Positions 24,610 through 33,044 of a DNA stretch of 55,602 nucleotides are shown here, one piece after another; the first letter of the stretch is position 1, and each line of letters starts with the position of its first letter. The notes under the pieces are model-generated. The model did no database searches. It had not been told where the DNA came from and worked only from the letters and a program-made list of their open reading frames with translations. The stretch covers positions 1-55,602 of the forward strand of contig JARJFC010000027.1 of assembly GCA_029310945.1 (NCBI GenBank). Direction: 5' to 3'. This DNA comes from Leptospira sp. 96542 (GTDB lineage Bacteria; Spirochaetota; Leptospiria; Leptospirales; Leptospiraceae). Made by a program: the position numbers and the translations under genes.

Positions 24610-24999
24610 TTAAGAATTTCTCATTTGTACGATGTCGATTCCAATCCCATTTGGATCGACCATCGTAAAATGTACATCACCCCATTCTTCTTCTGTCAAG
24701 GGAAGGTCAATTGGTGCGTTTAGGTTTTGAAGTTCTTTGTACGTTTGTTTTACATCTTCCGCTTCAAAAATCAGCCACACACCGCTACCACTATAAGGTT
24801 TTTGAAAATAGGTTTTTTTTACTGCTTCCACACCTGGCAACATAAAACCAATTTCAAATTCTGGTTTTTCAGGCAAATGCAATAACACAAACCAATCTGC
24901 TTCAAATTTGATTTGCATCCCAAACCATTTCTGATAATACTCTTTCGATTCTGTTAATTTTTCTGTGATGATTCCTTTTTGAATGCTTAAAAATTTCAT
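24610..24999 (-). CDS. VOC-family (glyoxalase/bleomycin-resistance fold) protein
   Basis: A protein of about 129 aa with the two beta-alpha-beta-beta-beta units of the vicinal-oxygen-chelate fold: E-Y-Y-Q-K-W-F-G-M in the first half, G-V-W-L-I-F-E-A-E-D-V-K and D-V-H-F-T-M-V-D-P-N-G-I-G-I-D-I-V-Q in the second. Members include glyoxalases, dioxygenases and drug-binding proteins; the chemistry here is unknown. ATG 24999 has AGAGG six bases upstream; the TTG two codons earlier does not fit. It is the first gene of a likely pair with the AraC-GyrI regulator. Confidence 0.8.
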   Translation of the reverse strand: MKFLSIQKGIITEKLTESKEYYQKWFGMQIKFEADWFVLLHLPEKPEFEIGFMLPGVEAVKKTYFQKPYSGSGVWLIFEAEDVKQTYKELQNLNAPIDLPLTEEEWGDVHFTMVDPNGIGIDIVQMRNS

Positions 25000-25144
25000 A
25001 TTCAACCTCTAATGTATAGTCTACATGAATTGTCTTATGAAAATGGATCGTTTTTGCTATTTTTATAAATTATGAGATAAAACTTTTTTGCTTTAAATTT
25101 TTTTGGCTTCGTATCAATCCGCACAGAATTAAAAATTGGCATTG

Positions 25145-25160
25145 TTTACTGTTTAGTAAA
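25145..25160. promoter_or_regulatory. TetR-like operator candidate
   Basis: TTTACT, a 4-base spacer, then AGTAAA. This perfect 6-4-6 inverted repeat lies 11 bases upstream of the small gene at 25172 and in the divergent region shared with the VOC gene. Its form resembles operators of TetR-type repressors. No TetR gene lies in the window. Confidence 0.4.
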
Positions 25161-25171
25161 AAAGAATCCAA

Positions 25172-25390
25172 ATGCAAAAAAAAATGAAACTTAAAATGAT
25201 CGAGGTCTGCGATAGAAAGATCGCCGAAAAGGGAAGTGATGTGGGTTTGTCCTTCTATGCTTTTTTTTCAAACAAAAATGATGATCCAGAACAACTAATG
25301 GAAGTTGCTCATTGGTGGATCATCACACACAAACTCGATCATTTTGAAAAAGCGGTAAAAATTAAAAATTTGGTTTTGAAAGCAAATTAA
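25172..25390 (+). CDS. Small hypothetical protein
   Basis: A 72-aa protein, probably soluble and helical, with a Lys-rich start and a conserved-looking block E-V-A-H-W-W-I-I-T-H-K-L-D-H-F. I do not recognise the family. Several ATGs lie close together at the start (25172, 25184, 25196) and none has a good Shine-Dalgarno. A TetR-like inverted repeat is just upstream. Its end overlaps the end of the convergent flavoprotein gene by 4 bases. Confidence 0.5.
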   Translation: MQKKMKLKMIEVCDRKIAEKGSDVGLSFYAFFSNKNDDPEQLMEVAHWWIITHKLDHFEKAVKIKNLVLKAN

Positions 25391-26295
25391 AAGTTTTCTT
25401 CAATCAATTCTTTATTTAAGAATGCACCCGCTCTATTGCCTTGTGCAGCTGCATTGGCAACAGACCGCATCATCGTTGTGTTGTCCCCGGCTGCATACAC
25501 ACCCGTTACATTTGTTTTTCCAAAATCATCAACTTGAATGAGTCCATCTTCTTTCAATTGTACACCTAAACCCAAGATGAGGGGAGTTTGGATTGTGTTT
25601 GGAACTCTCGCAAAGATTGCATCTCCAGCTAACAGTGATCCATCGGTAAATACAACCGATTCCAAGTTTCCAGTTTTATGCGAAAATGATTGGATCTCTT
25701 TTTCAACAATTGAATACCCTTTTTCTAACAAATAATCAGTTTGGGTTTCTGAAAGTGTTGATTTTCCATTCGTCAGAAGTGTTAGATTTGAACTCCATTG
25801 GCTCAATAATTTACAAAATTCATATCCAATGTCTCCGTTTGCAAAAAGAAGAATTTTTTTGGAATGAACTTCATAACCATGGCAGTATGGGCAATGCAAA
25901 ACACTAATCCCCCAACATTCCGAAAAACCTGGAATATTTGGTAGCAAATCTTTCACTCCCGTAGCCAGGATTATTTTTTTTGCCGCATAAACTATATTAT
26001 CTTCTGTGGTGATTAAAAAATCTGATCCTGGTTTTTTGATATCAGTCACATAAGCCGAAGCAAATTCTATTGTTTTATATGTTTTTAATTCATTTTTGAC
26101 TTTGGCTAAAATTTCATGTGGTTTTACACCGTCTTGGGTGATAAAGTTATGCGAGTGAGGTGTTTGGCGATTACATGGTTCACCTTTATCAATCACAAGT
26201 ACAGAACGTAAGGATCTTCCGAGTGTCATGGCAGCTGAAAGGCCAGCCACACTCCCACCAACAATCACAACTTCATAAGACGATTTGTTTTCCAT
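25387..26295 (-). CDS. Thioredoxin-reductase-like FAD/NAD(P)H oxidoreductase
   Basis: A 302-aa flavoprotein. The FAD Rossmann motif is V-G-G-S-V-A-G-L-S-A-A. The redox pair is Cys135/Cys138 in H-C-P-Y-C-H-G-Y-E-V. The C-terminal FAD site is G-V-Y-A-A-G-D-N-T-T. This C-P-Y-C-H-G-Y variant is common in thioredoxin-reductase-like enzymes of unknown partner rather than in classical TrxB (C-A-T-C). The NAD(P)H motif is weak (A-N-G-D-I-G), so cofactor use is open. It has no Shine-Dalgarno; an inverted repeat lies immediately upstream (26302-26320), suggesting repressor control. Confidence 0.85.
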   Translation of the reverse strand: MENKSSYEVVIVGGSVAGLSAAMTLGRSLRSVLVIDKGEPCNRQTPHSHNFITQDGVKPHEILAKVKNELKTYKTIEFASAYVTDIKKPGSDFLITTEDNIVYAAKKIILATGVKDLLPNIPGFSECWGISVLHCPYCHGYEVHSKKILLFANGDIGYEFCKLLSQWSSNLTLLTNGKSTLSETQTDYLLEKGYSIVEKEIQSFSHKTGNLESVVFTDGSLLAGDAIFARVPNTIQTPLILGLGVQLKEDGLIQVDDFGKTNVTGVYAAGDNTTMMRSVANAAAQGNRAGAFLNKELIEENF

Positions 26296-26301
26296 AAACG
26301 C

Positions 26302-26320
26302 AACTATGTTGCATATAGTT
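26302..26320. promoter_or_regulatory. Operator-like inverted repeat before the flavoprotein gene
   Basis: AACTAT, a 7-base centre, then ATAGTT. It lies 7-25 bases upstream of the ATG at 26295, where the ribosome binding site would be. The shape fits a MarR or ArsR-type operator, possibly redox-sensing, but no such regulator gene is adjacent. Confidence 0.4.
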
Positions 26321-26334
26321 TTTTTGTCAAGGTC

Positions 26335-27906
26335 TTAAATATGGCTTATTTTTGCCAAATTCTGAGATTCTTCTTTGATCATCTCAATATGTTCCTCCAA
26401 ATCTTTAGAGGAGCGACTGATTTCGTTCACTTCCATTTCGAGTTGTACAATGCCTTTAGATGCTTCTTTCTGACCAAGTAACTGTTCTTTGGTGGATTCC
26501 GCAATTTGTGTGGATAACAAATTGATTTGATCCAATTCAATGAGTATATCATTTAAAGTATCCCTTTGCTCAATGAACATGTTTTGCATATCTTGAATTT
26601 GCATAAGGGTTTCGTTCAGTTTCGAAATCTGAGATTTTGCTAAATCGCCCGTATGAGTGGAAGCGGTTTTTGCCGCCAAAATAAAACCTCGCGAATCGTT
26701 AACAACTTTGGAAATTCGTTTTACATTGTTTTGGGTGAACTCAGCGAGTTTACTCACTTCATTTGCAACAACAGCAAACCCTCTCCCTACATCACCTGCG
26801 CGCGCAGCCTCAATGGATGCATTGAGCGCAAGTAGATTGGTTTTATCTCCGATTTCGGACACAATTTTGTTGATCTCATCAACTTGGTCAAAAGAAGTTT
26901 GGATCACCTGTAATTGTTCTGCGGTTTTTGTTGCAACCTCTGTGACTGCTTCACTTTCTTTCTTATTACTCTCAGCAATTTCCACAAGTCGACCACTAAA
27001 ATTGATAATACGGTCTACCGATTCTTTCAAGAGCAATGCATCCGAAACCATACCTTTTACTTTTCCATTTTGTTCTTCAATGGAGATACCGTTTGATTCA
27101 AATGAACTGGATAACTCAGAAATAACAGCCGTAATCTCTTCTAAAGAGGCAGCCTGTGATTCAAGTTTACTAGAAGTCCGTGAAACATAATCACTAAAAC
27201 TTACAATGGATGATTCCAATTTGAGTGCAGCCTTAGATGAAATTCTATTTTTATCAGAAAATTTTTGTAACAAATCCTCAGCCTGGTTTGCCTTGGTTTC
27301 TGCCAAAGTACTTATTTTTGTAAGTAGACTTACAAGTAAGTACACAATGTAACCTGCAACAAAAATAAATACTGGTTTCAAAACTTCCGTGGATACACCA
27401 GCATAACCAATTTGACTAGTGAATTTTGGGTCATCACTCAAAATCACTCCACCCACTGTCACTGCAATGTAAACAGCTGCAATGGATAAAATGGATCCCA
27501 AACTTGCATTGAGTAAAACAAACTTTCGATCCCCCAAAAACCCAGAATAGATGATGATGAAAAAATATATAAAATAAACCACCATATTGGCAAGCGCAGA
27601 ATCTGCTTCTGCTGTACTCAGTGTACAATCAAAAATGATGGTACCCGAAAGCACTAAAGTATCGAATAAAATGAGGAGTTTATGAAACCATGTAGGAGGA
27701 TTTCGGTTTTTTTCCCAAACATAAGCAATGAGACAATACAAACCCATGACGGCGGTTCCAACCGCATGGATCAGAAACATTTTGGGTTGAAAAGAATCTT
27801 TGGCACCCGCTAAAGACACCGTAAACAAAAGGACAAGACCAAACCGAATTCGGTTGATGATTATTTTTCCCTGTTTCCAAAGACTCTGGATAGAATGTTC
27901 TGACAT
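26335..27906 (-). CDS. Methyl-accepting chemotaxis protein with multi-helix membrane domain
   Basis: A 523-aa MCP. About five to six membrane helices fill residues 20-205, with little outside the membrane, so it probably senses a membrane or internal signal. No HAMP is obvious. The cytoplasmic signalling domain has its hairpin tip at [20 protein letters not shown]. The ATG has a strong Shine-Dalgarno, TAGGAGA, 5 bases upstream. The flavoprotein gene downstream starts 39 bases after its end. Divergent from the small sensor and kinase pair at 28113. Confidence 0.92.
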   Translation of the reverse strand: MSEHSIQSLWKQGKIIINRIRFGLVLLFTVSLAGAKDSFQPKMFLIHAVGTAVMGLYCLIAYVWEKNRNPPTWFHKLLILFDTLVLSGTIIFDCTLSTAEADSALANMVVYFIYFFIIIYSGFLGDRKFVLLNASLGSILSIAAVYIAVTVGGVILSDDPKFTSQIGYAGVSTEVLKPVFIFVAGYIVYLLVSLLTKISTLAETKANQAEDLLQKFSDKNRISSKAALKLESSIVSFSDYVSRTSSKLESQAASLEEITAVISELSSSFESNGISIEEQNGKVKGMVSDALLLKESVDRIINFSGRLVEIAESNKKESEAVTEVATKTAEQLQVIQTSFDQVDEINKIVSEIGDKTNLLALNASIEAARAGDVGRGFAVVANEVSKLAEFTQNNVKRISKVVNDSRGFILAAKTASTHTGDLAKSQISKLNETLMQIQDMQNMFIEQRDTLNDILIELDQINLLSTQIAESTKEQLLGQKEASKGIVQLEMEVNEISRSSKDLEEHIEMIKEESQNLAKISHI

Positions 27907-28101
27907 GAAATCTCCTACAACACGAAAAGATAATTTTTTTCATAAGACGCAAGAGAAATAAAGTTCCAAACAAAGTTTAGTAAGAACTTTCCGGCAAAAT
28001 TTTACCGAAGTTTGGTTACCAAATAGAAAATCATATTTACTAAAAATAAAGATAAGGTAAATTATAATGCCCATGCACAGATTTTTAAATCCATCAGAGA
28101 G

Positions 28102-28115
28102 AGGAGGTTCTTTTG
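28102..28115 (+). promoter_or_regulatory. Strong ribosome binding site deciding a TTG start
   Basis: AGGAGG (28102-28107), 5 bases, then TTG (28113). This is one of the best Shine-Dalgarno sites in the window. It supports a TTG start rather than the ATG at 28134. Confidence 0.7.
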
Positions 28116-28379
28116 TACCAGCTTAGCGAAGTTATGAATTTAATTTTTGATACAGTTGGGTTGGGCGTTACCCTAATCCTACTCAATTCAGGAATTGTAC
28201 CAAAGTTTTTTTATCTGATTCTAGGTTTTGTTTGTATCTGGCTTAGTAATATTTTCACAGTACTCGAAGGTTTTATTTTCCCTGACCTATTCAATTATTT
28301 AGAACACGGTTTTTATTTAATATCTGGAGTTTTACTCTTAGTTAGTTTAAAAAAAGAAATTTGGGAATCTATAAAATAA
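28113..28379 (+). CDS. Small membrane sensor module, related to the N-terminus of the next kinase
   Basis: An 88-aa protein with about three membrane helices and no catalytic domain. It ends L-L-V-S-L-K-K-E-I. The next gene's membrane part carries the same elements in the same order: S-N-I, L-E-(H)-G-F, an acidic/aromatic loop, and V-L-S-L-(R/K)-K-E. So it looks like a free-standing copy of the kinase's sensing domain. The TTG start has a perfect AGGAGG at 5 bases. Its stop is 1 base before the kinase ATG, so the two are translated from one mRNA. A partner or modulator role is inferred. Confidence 0.65.
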   Translation: MYQLSEVMNLIFDTVGLGVTLILLNSGIVPKFFYLILGFVCIWLSNIFTVLEGFIFPDLFNYLEHGFYLISGVLLLVSLKKEIWESIK

Positions 28380-28380
28380 T

Positions 28381-29328
28381 ATGAATCTCATTGCAACGAT
28401 AAATGTTGTAACCTTTTTCTTATACTTAACTTCAGCCATCATCATATTCAAATCAATGATTCTAAAAAAAGTTTACCGAGCAGAAGGTATTTTTTTGTTT
28501 ATGTTGGCATCTATCCCTTGTTTTGTGTGCATTTCCAATATTTTAGAACATGGTTTTTCTATCGATTATTTCGACGATTATGAAGGTTTTTTCCGAGACT
28601 TATATGCTATGTTTTTCCTTATTTTTTTGTATGTTCTCTCTTTACGAAAAGAACAAAAAAAACGTTTGGAACACGAACACCAAATCAAAATGGATTTAAT
28701 TCTAAAATCCAAACTTTTGAATGAAATCCACCATAGGGTTAATAATAATCTACAAATCGTATCTGGGCTTCTAACAATGCAAATTTTCCACGAAGATGAC
28801 GAGAGAGTCATCGATTTTGTACAACTAGTTCAAAATAGAATACAAACAATTGCAACCGTTCACAAAATCATTTATGCAGCACCTAATCTAATGCAGGTTG
28901 ACATTAATAAAATTTTTAAATCCATTTTAACAAATTTAAAAGCGAACTATCTAAAAAATCAAACGTCTATACAACTAATCGAAAACATAGAAGACAATGT
29001 CGAATTGGATTTAGACCGAGCCATGCCCATGAGTTTGATACTAAATGAACTTGTTTCCAATGCACTGAGACATGCCTTCCAAAAAAATGGAGCTGGGCAG
29101 ATAATTGTCTCTATTTACAGTTCAGAAACAGAATTTACATTCATCGTAAATGACGATGGTCAAGGTTATAATGTTTGCGAAAAGGAGAAAGAAAACAAAG
29201 GTATGGGTCTTGTCCTTGTAAAAAATTTAGTTAACCAACTTAGGGGAAAAATGGTAGTGGAGGCTGAGTTTGGCACAAAGGTAAAAATCGTATTTCCAAA
29301 ATACAATCCTTCTCCGCTTGAATTTTAA
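28381..29328 (+). CDS. Membrane histidine kinase, HisKA_2 type
   Basis: A 315-aa kinase. Membrane helices occupy about residues 5-88. The phosphoacceptor box is L-L-N-E-I-H-H-R-V-N-N-N-L-Q (His117 or His118), which defines the HisKA_2 group. The HATPase has the N-box L-N-E-L-V-S-N-A-L-R-H-A, the G1 box D-D-G-Q-G-Y and G2 box G-M-G-L-V-L-V. It is in an operon with the small sensor. No response regulator follows; the converging receiver-HATPase gene ends 8 bases away and belongs to another operon. Kinases of this group often signal to stand-alone receivers such as the one at 41720. Confidence 0.9.
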   Translation: MNLIATINVVTFFLYLTSAIIIFKSMILKKVYRAEGIFLFMLASIPCFVCISNILEHGFSIDYFDDYEGFFRDLYAMFFLIFLYVLSLRKEQKKRLEHEHQIKMDLILKSKLLNEIHHRVNNNLQIVSGLLTMQIFHEDDERVIDFVQLVQNRIQTIATVHKIIYAAPNLMQVDINKIFKSILTNLKANYLKNQTSIQLIENIEDNVELDLDRAMPMSLILNELVSNALRHAFQKNGAGQIIVSIYSSETEFTFIVNDDGQGYNVCEKEKENKGMGLVLVKNLVNQLRGKMVVEAEFGTKVKIVFPKYNPSPLEF

Positions 29329-29336
29329 ATTTCAAT

Positions 29337-30266
29337 CTATTCTTGAAAATCAGTCAATAATTCACTTCGTTTCTTGCCTAAATCAATTCGTATAACCGCA
29401 GTTCTTCCTTCGTCGATGTATGTTAAATCATCAAATGATAATTTTTTAGCCATAAAAATCCCTCGCCCGTGGGTTTTGAATGCATTTTTTGTCATAGCCT
29501 GGACTGATAAATATCGTTTCCAATCGAATCCTTTGCCTTGATCACTGATACGAATTTCAATATGGTCTTCTTGTTTATCAAAATTGACAGAAACAAATTT
29601 TTCTTTAAAATCTGGATTCTCTAGTCTCCGCATGATTTCTTCCATCAGTTTGTCGTTATCATGTAAGTCAGTTTTCTCTTGGTAAGAAATTCCTAAATTT
29701 CCATGTTCGATCGCATTATTCAAAATTTCCATAATGCCTGTTAAAACTCTTTCTGGGTCAGGACAAGCATTGGCAAGGATGGGTGCCAGTTCATGCGATT
29801 CCCGAATGGTTTTGATCTGAAATTCTCCCCGAACCAAATGGCGTAAAGCACCCATTCCTTTGTGCAAATCTTCTTTAGCACGAAGGAGTTTAATAAAATG
29901 TTCAACGGCTGTTTGAACGATACGTATGAGTAGCGCACGTGAATATGGTTTCGTAAGATAATAAAATGCACCTGCATCCAAACCTTCCGTCATGTCGGAA
30001 ACAGAACTCATTGCCGTCTGGAAAATAACAGGTATGTCTTTGAGTTTTTCGGACTTTTTGATTTTTTTGAGCAAATCAATTCCATCCATCCTTGGCATCA
30101 AACGATCCAAAATGATAGCATGAAAAAATACATTGCCTTTGGACAAAATTTCGTACGCCTCTTCCCCATCTTTTGCTTTGAATATATTAAATCCTTTATC
30201 AGATAACGACTCTTCAATGATCATCAAATTGATCATTTCATCATCCACTGCCAGTAGATTCATCAT
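29337..30266 (-). CDS. Receiver domain fused to an RsbW-like HATPase
   Basis: A 309-aa protein. The receiver (1-120) has the acidic pocket D8-D9, phosphoacceptor Asp54 in I-I-L-D-R-L-M-P-R-M-D and Lys in L-T-K-P-Y. A linker leads to a HATPase_c domain with N-box I-L-N-N-A-I-E-H-G-N (about 181-190), I-S-D-Q-G-K-G-F-D and T-H-G-R-G-I-F-M-A-K, the pattern of anti-sigma-factor serine kinases (RsbW/SpoIIAB). There is no histidine box. It probably takes phosphate from the PAS kinase whose gene overlaps its start by 4 bases (ATGA) and then acts on a STAS protein or sigma factor. The STAS gene at 50324 is one possible partner; that link is speculative. Confidence 0.88.
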   Translation of the reverse strand: MMNLLAVDDEMINLMIIEESLSDKGFNIFKAKDGEEAYEILSKGNVFFHAIILDRLMPRMDGIDLLKKIKKSEKLKDIPVIFQTAMSSVSDMTEGLDAGAFYYLTKPYSRALLIRIVQTAVEHFIKLLRAKEDLHKGMGALRHLVRGEFQIKTIRESHELAPILANACPDPERVLTGIMEILNNAIEHGNLGISYQEKTDLHDNDKLMEEIMRRLENPDFKEKFVSVNFDKQEDHIEIRISDQGKGFDWKRYLSVQAMTKNAFKTHGRGIFMAKKLSFDDLTYIDEGRTAVIRIDLGKKRSELLTDFQE

Positions 30267-31879
30267 AACAAACTATCTCTCGATTTAGGGATTAACATAG
30301 TAAAAATCGCACCTTTCTCTTCATGATTCTCAGCGTATAACAAACCACTGTGGTCATTGACTATTTCTCTCGAAATAGACAGACCAAGTCCAGTACCTTT
30401 TGTGCCAGCTTTCACTTGTTTGGATTGGATGAATTTTTCAAAAATTTTATCGAGATCTTCTAAGGGAATTCCCGATCCAAAATCTCTGATCTGTAAACCG
30501 ATACCAGGGATGTACTTTTTGGATTTTCTAGGGATAAACTCTCGTTCAATCATCCTGATTTCGATATTGGTTTCATTTGGAATGAATTTTAAGGCGTTGG
30601 AAAGTATATTGCGGATCACCTGTTGGATTCGTTCGTAATCAAATTCAGATTCCCATCTGTTATGGTCATCCAAAATGATCACTTGGATCCCACGTTTTTC
30701 CAAAATGGCTCGCATCTCATTAACTACGAATTTTGTTGTCTCTTTCAAACAATTTTTTTCGTACAGATACTTCATTTTTCCAGATTCCAGTTTGGCGATG
30801 TCCAATAGATTTTCGAGAAGCGACAATAATCTTTTGCCTGAAGCATCGATAATTTGAAAATATTCTTTGATTTTTTCAGGGTTTGCCGTTTCAGATTTTT
30901 CTTCACCTAACTCGGCATAACTCAGAATGGCATGGATGGGAGTTTTTAATTCATGAGAAATATTTGCCAAAAATAGCGATTTCATATAAGAAGCTTCTTC
31001 CGCAATATTTTTTGCCATTTTCAGGTCTAAGGTTTGTTTTTCGACCAAATCCTCCAAATGATTACGATATTGGTACAATTCTTCTTCTTCAAGTTTGCGT
31101 TCGCTGATGTCTCTGATGATGCCAGTAAACATTTTACCAGACTTAGTTTTGAATTCTGCAAGGCTCAACTCGCAAGGAAATGTTTCACCTGATTTTCGTT
31201 CAGCGACAAGTTCCCTTCCTCCACCTAGAATGTTTTGAATCCCCGTTCTAAGATAATTTGCTAGATATAAATTGTGTTTTTCTTTATGACCAGTTGGGAT
31301 TAGAATATTTACATTTTGACCAATCACTTCTTCTTGGGTATATCCAAATGAATTTTCCGCTGCTTTGTTAAAAAACTGAACGGCTCCTTCTTCATTGGTA
31401 ATGATGATGGAATCGGCAGCATTTTGTGCCATAGACAAAAATCGAGATTCACTTTCTAAAAAAGCTGCTTCCAATCGTTTACGTTCAGTGATATCACGGT
31501 GAGTTGACATGATATACCCGTCATACAAAACTACATAACGAACTTCCACATAACGGGTGTCACTTTCTGATCCATATGAATATTCTTTCCAAAACACTTG
31601 GTTCTTGCGAGAAGATAAATAATCCAAAGCTTCTTGGGTAATGGATCTTAAGTATTCTGGCAATCCACTGCTTATATGTTTGCCGATGAGATTCTGTTGA
31701 TCTCCACCTAAATTGATGTATCTAGAGGCTTTGTAATCTACGATAATCCCATCACTTCGGATTTTGAGCCAAAAATCCGGATTAGATTTAAGTATACTTT
31801 CTAATTCGCGTAGGATTTCAGAGCTTGAAAACCCGGAAGGTTTTTGCCAAATGCGGGGGTTTTCAGGATGTTCAGACAT
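30263..31879 (-). CDS. PAS-domain sensor histidine kinase
   Basis: A 538-aa soluble kinase. Two PAS domains (about 25-135 and 145-262, each ending in the D-I-T-E-R-K or D-I-S-E-R-K signature), a coiled linker, HisKA with His309 in A-N-I-S-H-E-L-K-T-P, and a HATPase with I-L-S-N-A-L-K-F, D-F-G-S-G-I and G-T-G-L-G-L-S-I. No membrane helix, so it senses an internal signal. The ATG has AGAAG seven bases upstream. Overlap by 4 bases with the receiver-HATPase gene marks that protein as its likely output. Confidence 0.92.
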   Translation of the reverse strand: MSEHPENPRIWQKPSGFSSSEILRELESILKSNPDFWLKIRSDGIIVDYKASRYINLGGDQQNLIGKHISSGLPEYLRSITQEALDYLSSRKNQVFWKEYSYGSESDTRYVEVRYVVLYDGYIMSTHRDITERKRLEAAFLESESRFLSMAQNAADSIIITNEEGAVQFFNKAAENSFGYTQEEVIGQNVNILIPTGHKEKHNLYLANYLRTGIQNILGGGRELVAERKSGETFPCELSLAEFKTKSGKMFTGIIRDISERKLEEEELYQYRNHLEDLVEKQTLDLKMAKNIAEEASYMKSLFLANISHELKTPIHAILSYAELGEEKSETANPEKIKEYFQIIDASGKRLLSLLENLLDIAKLESGKMKYLYEKNCLKETTKFVVNEMRAILEKRGIQVIILDDHNRWESEFDYERIQQVIRNILSNALKFIPNETNIEIRMIEREFIPRKSKKYIPGIGLQIRDFGSGIPLEDLDKIFEKFIQSKQVKAGTKGTGLGLSISREIVNDHSGLLYAENHEEKGAIFTMLIPKSRDSLL

Positions 31880-31979
31880 TTAGATACTTCTCTGTTTAGA
31901 AGGGTATTGTAGACTCGAAAATTCGGAAAGAAATTGTAAGATTTTGCAAAGAAAAAAGGATAAACGAAAGGAATCCAAA

Positions 31980-33044
31980 TTGTTTTACCATTCCCTGATT
32001 AAACCTATACTTTTCCATCTTGATCCTGAATCTGCGCACCACTTAGTGGGTTTTTTTCTGGGTCTTTCTCAAAAACTTCCCTTTTTCCATAAAACACTTT
32101 CTCATCTTTTTGAATACAAATCCAAACAATTGGAACAAACCATCCAAGGCATCCATTTTCCAAATCCGCTAGGACTTGCCGCAGGTTTCGACAAAACTGC
32201 TGAACTTTTTCCCACAATGATCCATATGGGTTTTGGTTTCATCGAAGTGGGAACCATCACAGCAAAAGCGCAAACGGGAAATGAAAAACCACGCCTCTTT
32301 CGTTATCCAAAATTACAAACTCTCGTCAATCGAATGGGTTTTAATAACCCAGGTGCCGATGTGGCAGAACAAACTCTATCCAAACAAAAAAAAAATGGTG
32401 TCCGGGGTATCAATGCAGGTAAGTCAAAAATCACTCCCATTGAAAATGCAACGGAAGATTATATCTATACATTAAAAAAACTTTCCCCTTATGCTGATTA
32501 TGTGGTCATTAATATAAGCTCCCCCAACACCCCAGGATTACGTTCTCTGCAAACCAAAGAAAGTTTGGTTTCCTTATTGTCTGGGGTATTGAAAGAATTT
32601 GATAACAAGTTTCCCATTCCTCTCTATTTAAAATTTGCTCCCGATTTAGCCAAAGAAGATCTAATTCAAAACTTAGAAGTGTGTTTGGAATACGGAATCA
32701 GAGGGGTCATCCTCACAAACACAACTCTCGACAAACAAATTCTTGGTGAAGAAAATCCCCCAGAAGGAGGACTTTCGGGAGAACCGCTGTTCGAAAAATC
32801 TTTGGAGTTTGTAAGAATTGCCTATAAAACTTTGAAGGGTCGCATCCCCATCATAGGAGTTGGCGGAATCAACAGTGGAGAACGTGCCTACCAAATGATG
32901 AAAGCAGGTGCCAATTTGATTCAAATTTATACTGCTTATATTTACGAAGGTCCTTATTTGCCAGCACAAATCTGTTCCTATTTGGACAAAAAATTAAAAC
33001 AAGACGGAATCCAATCCATTTCAGATATAGTGGGCAAAGAATGA
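31980..33044 (+). CDS. pyrD: Dihydroorotate dehydrogenase (quinone), class 2
   Basis: About 354 aa. It oxidises dihydroorotate to orotate in pyrimidine synthesis, passing electrons through FMN to membrane quinone. It has the class 2 N-terminal helices (H-L-D-P-E-S-A-H), G-L-A-A-G-F-D-K-T-A, N-R-M-G-F-N-N-P-G-A and the catalytic Ser region N-I-S-S-P-N-T-P-G-L. FMN-binding G-V-G-G-I is near the end. I place the start at TTG 31980: AAAGGAA lies 6 bases upstream and the protein then begins like E. coli PyrD. A TTG at 31944 would add 12 basic residues. The next gene overlaps by 4 bases. Confidence 0.95.
   Translation: MFYHSLIKPILFHLDPESAHHLVGFFLGLSQKLPFFHKTLSHLFEYKSKQLEQTIQGIHFPNPLGLAAGFDKTAELFPTMIHMGFGFIEVGTITAKAQTGNEKPRLFRYPKLQTLVNRMGFNNPGADVAEQTLSKQKKNGVRGINAGKSKITPIENATEDYIYTLKKLSPYADYVVINISSPNTPGLRSLQTKESLVSLLSGVLKEFDNKFPIPLYLKFAPDLAKEDLIQNLEVCLEYGIRGVILTNTTLDKQILGEENPPEGGLSGEPLFEKSLEFVRIAYKTLKGRIPIIGVGGINSGERAYQMMKAGANLIQIYTAYIYEGPYLPAQICSYLDKKLKQDGIQSISDIVGKE

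Noticed and set aside
26657..27190. 177-codon open frame on the plus strand
   Set aside because: It mirrors the MCP signalling domain on the minus strand. Its Ser/Thr-rich composition is what reverse-reading a coiled coil gives.
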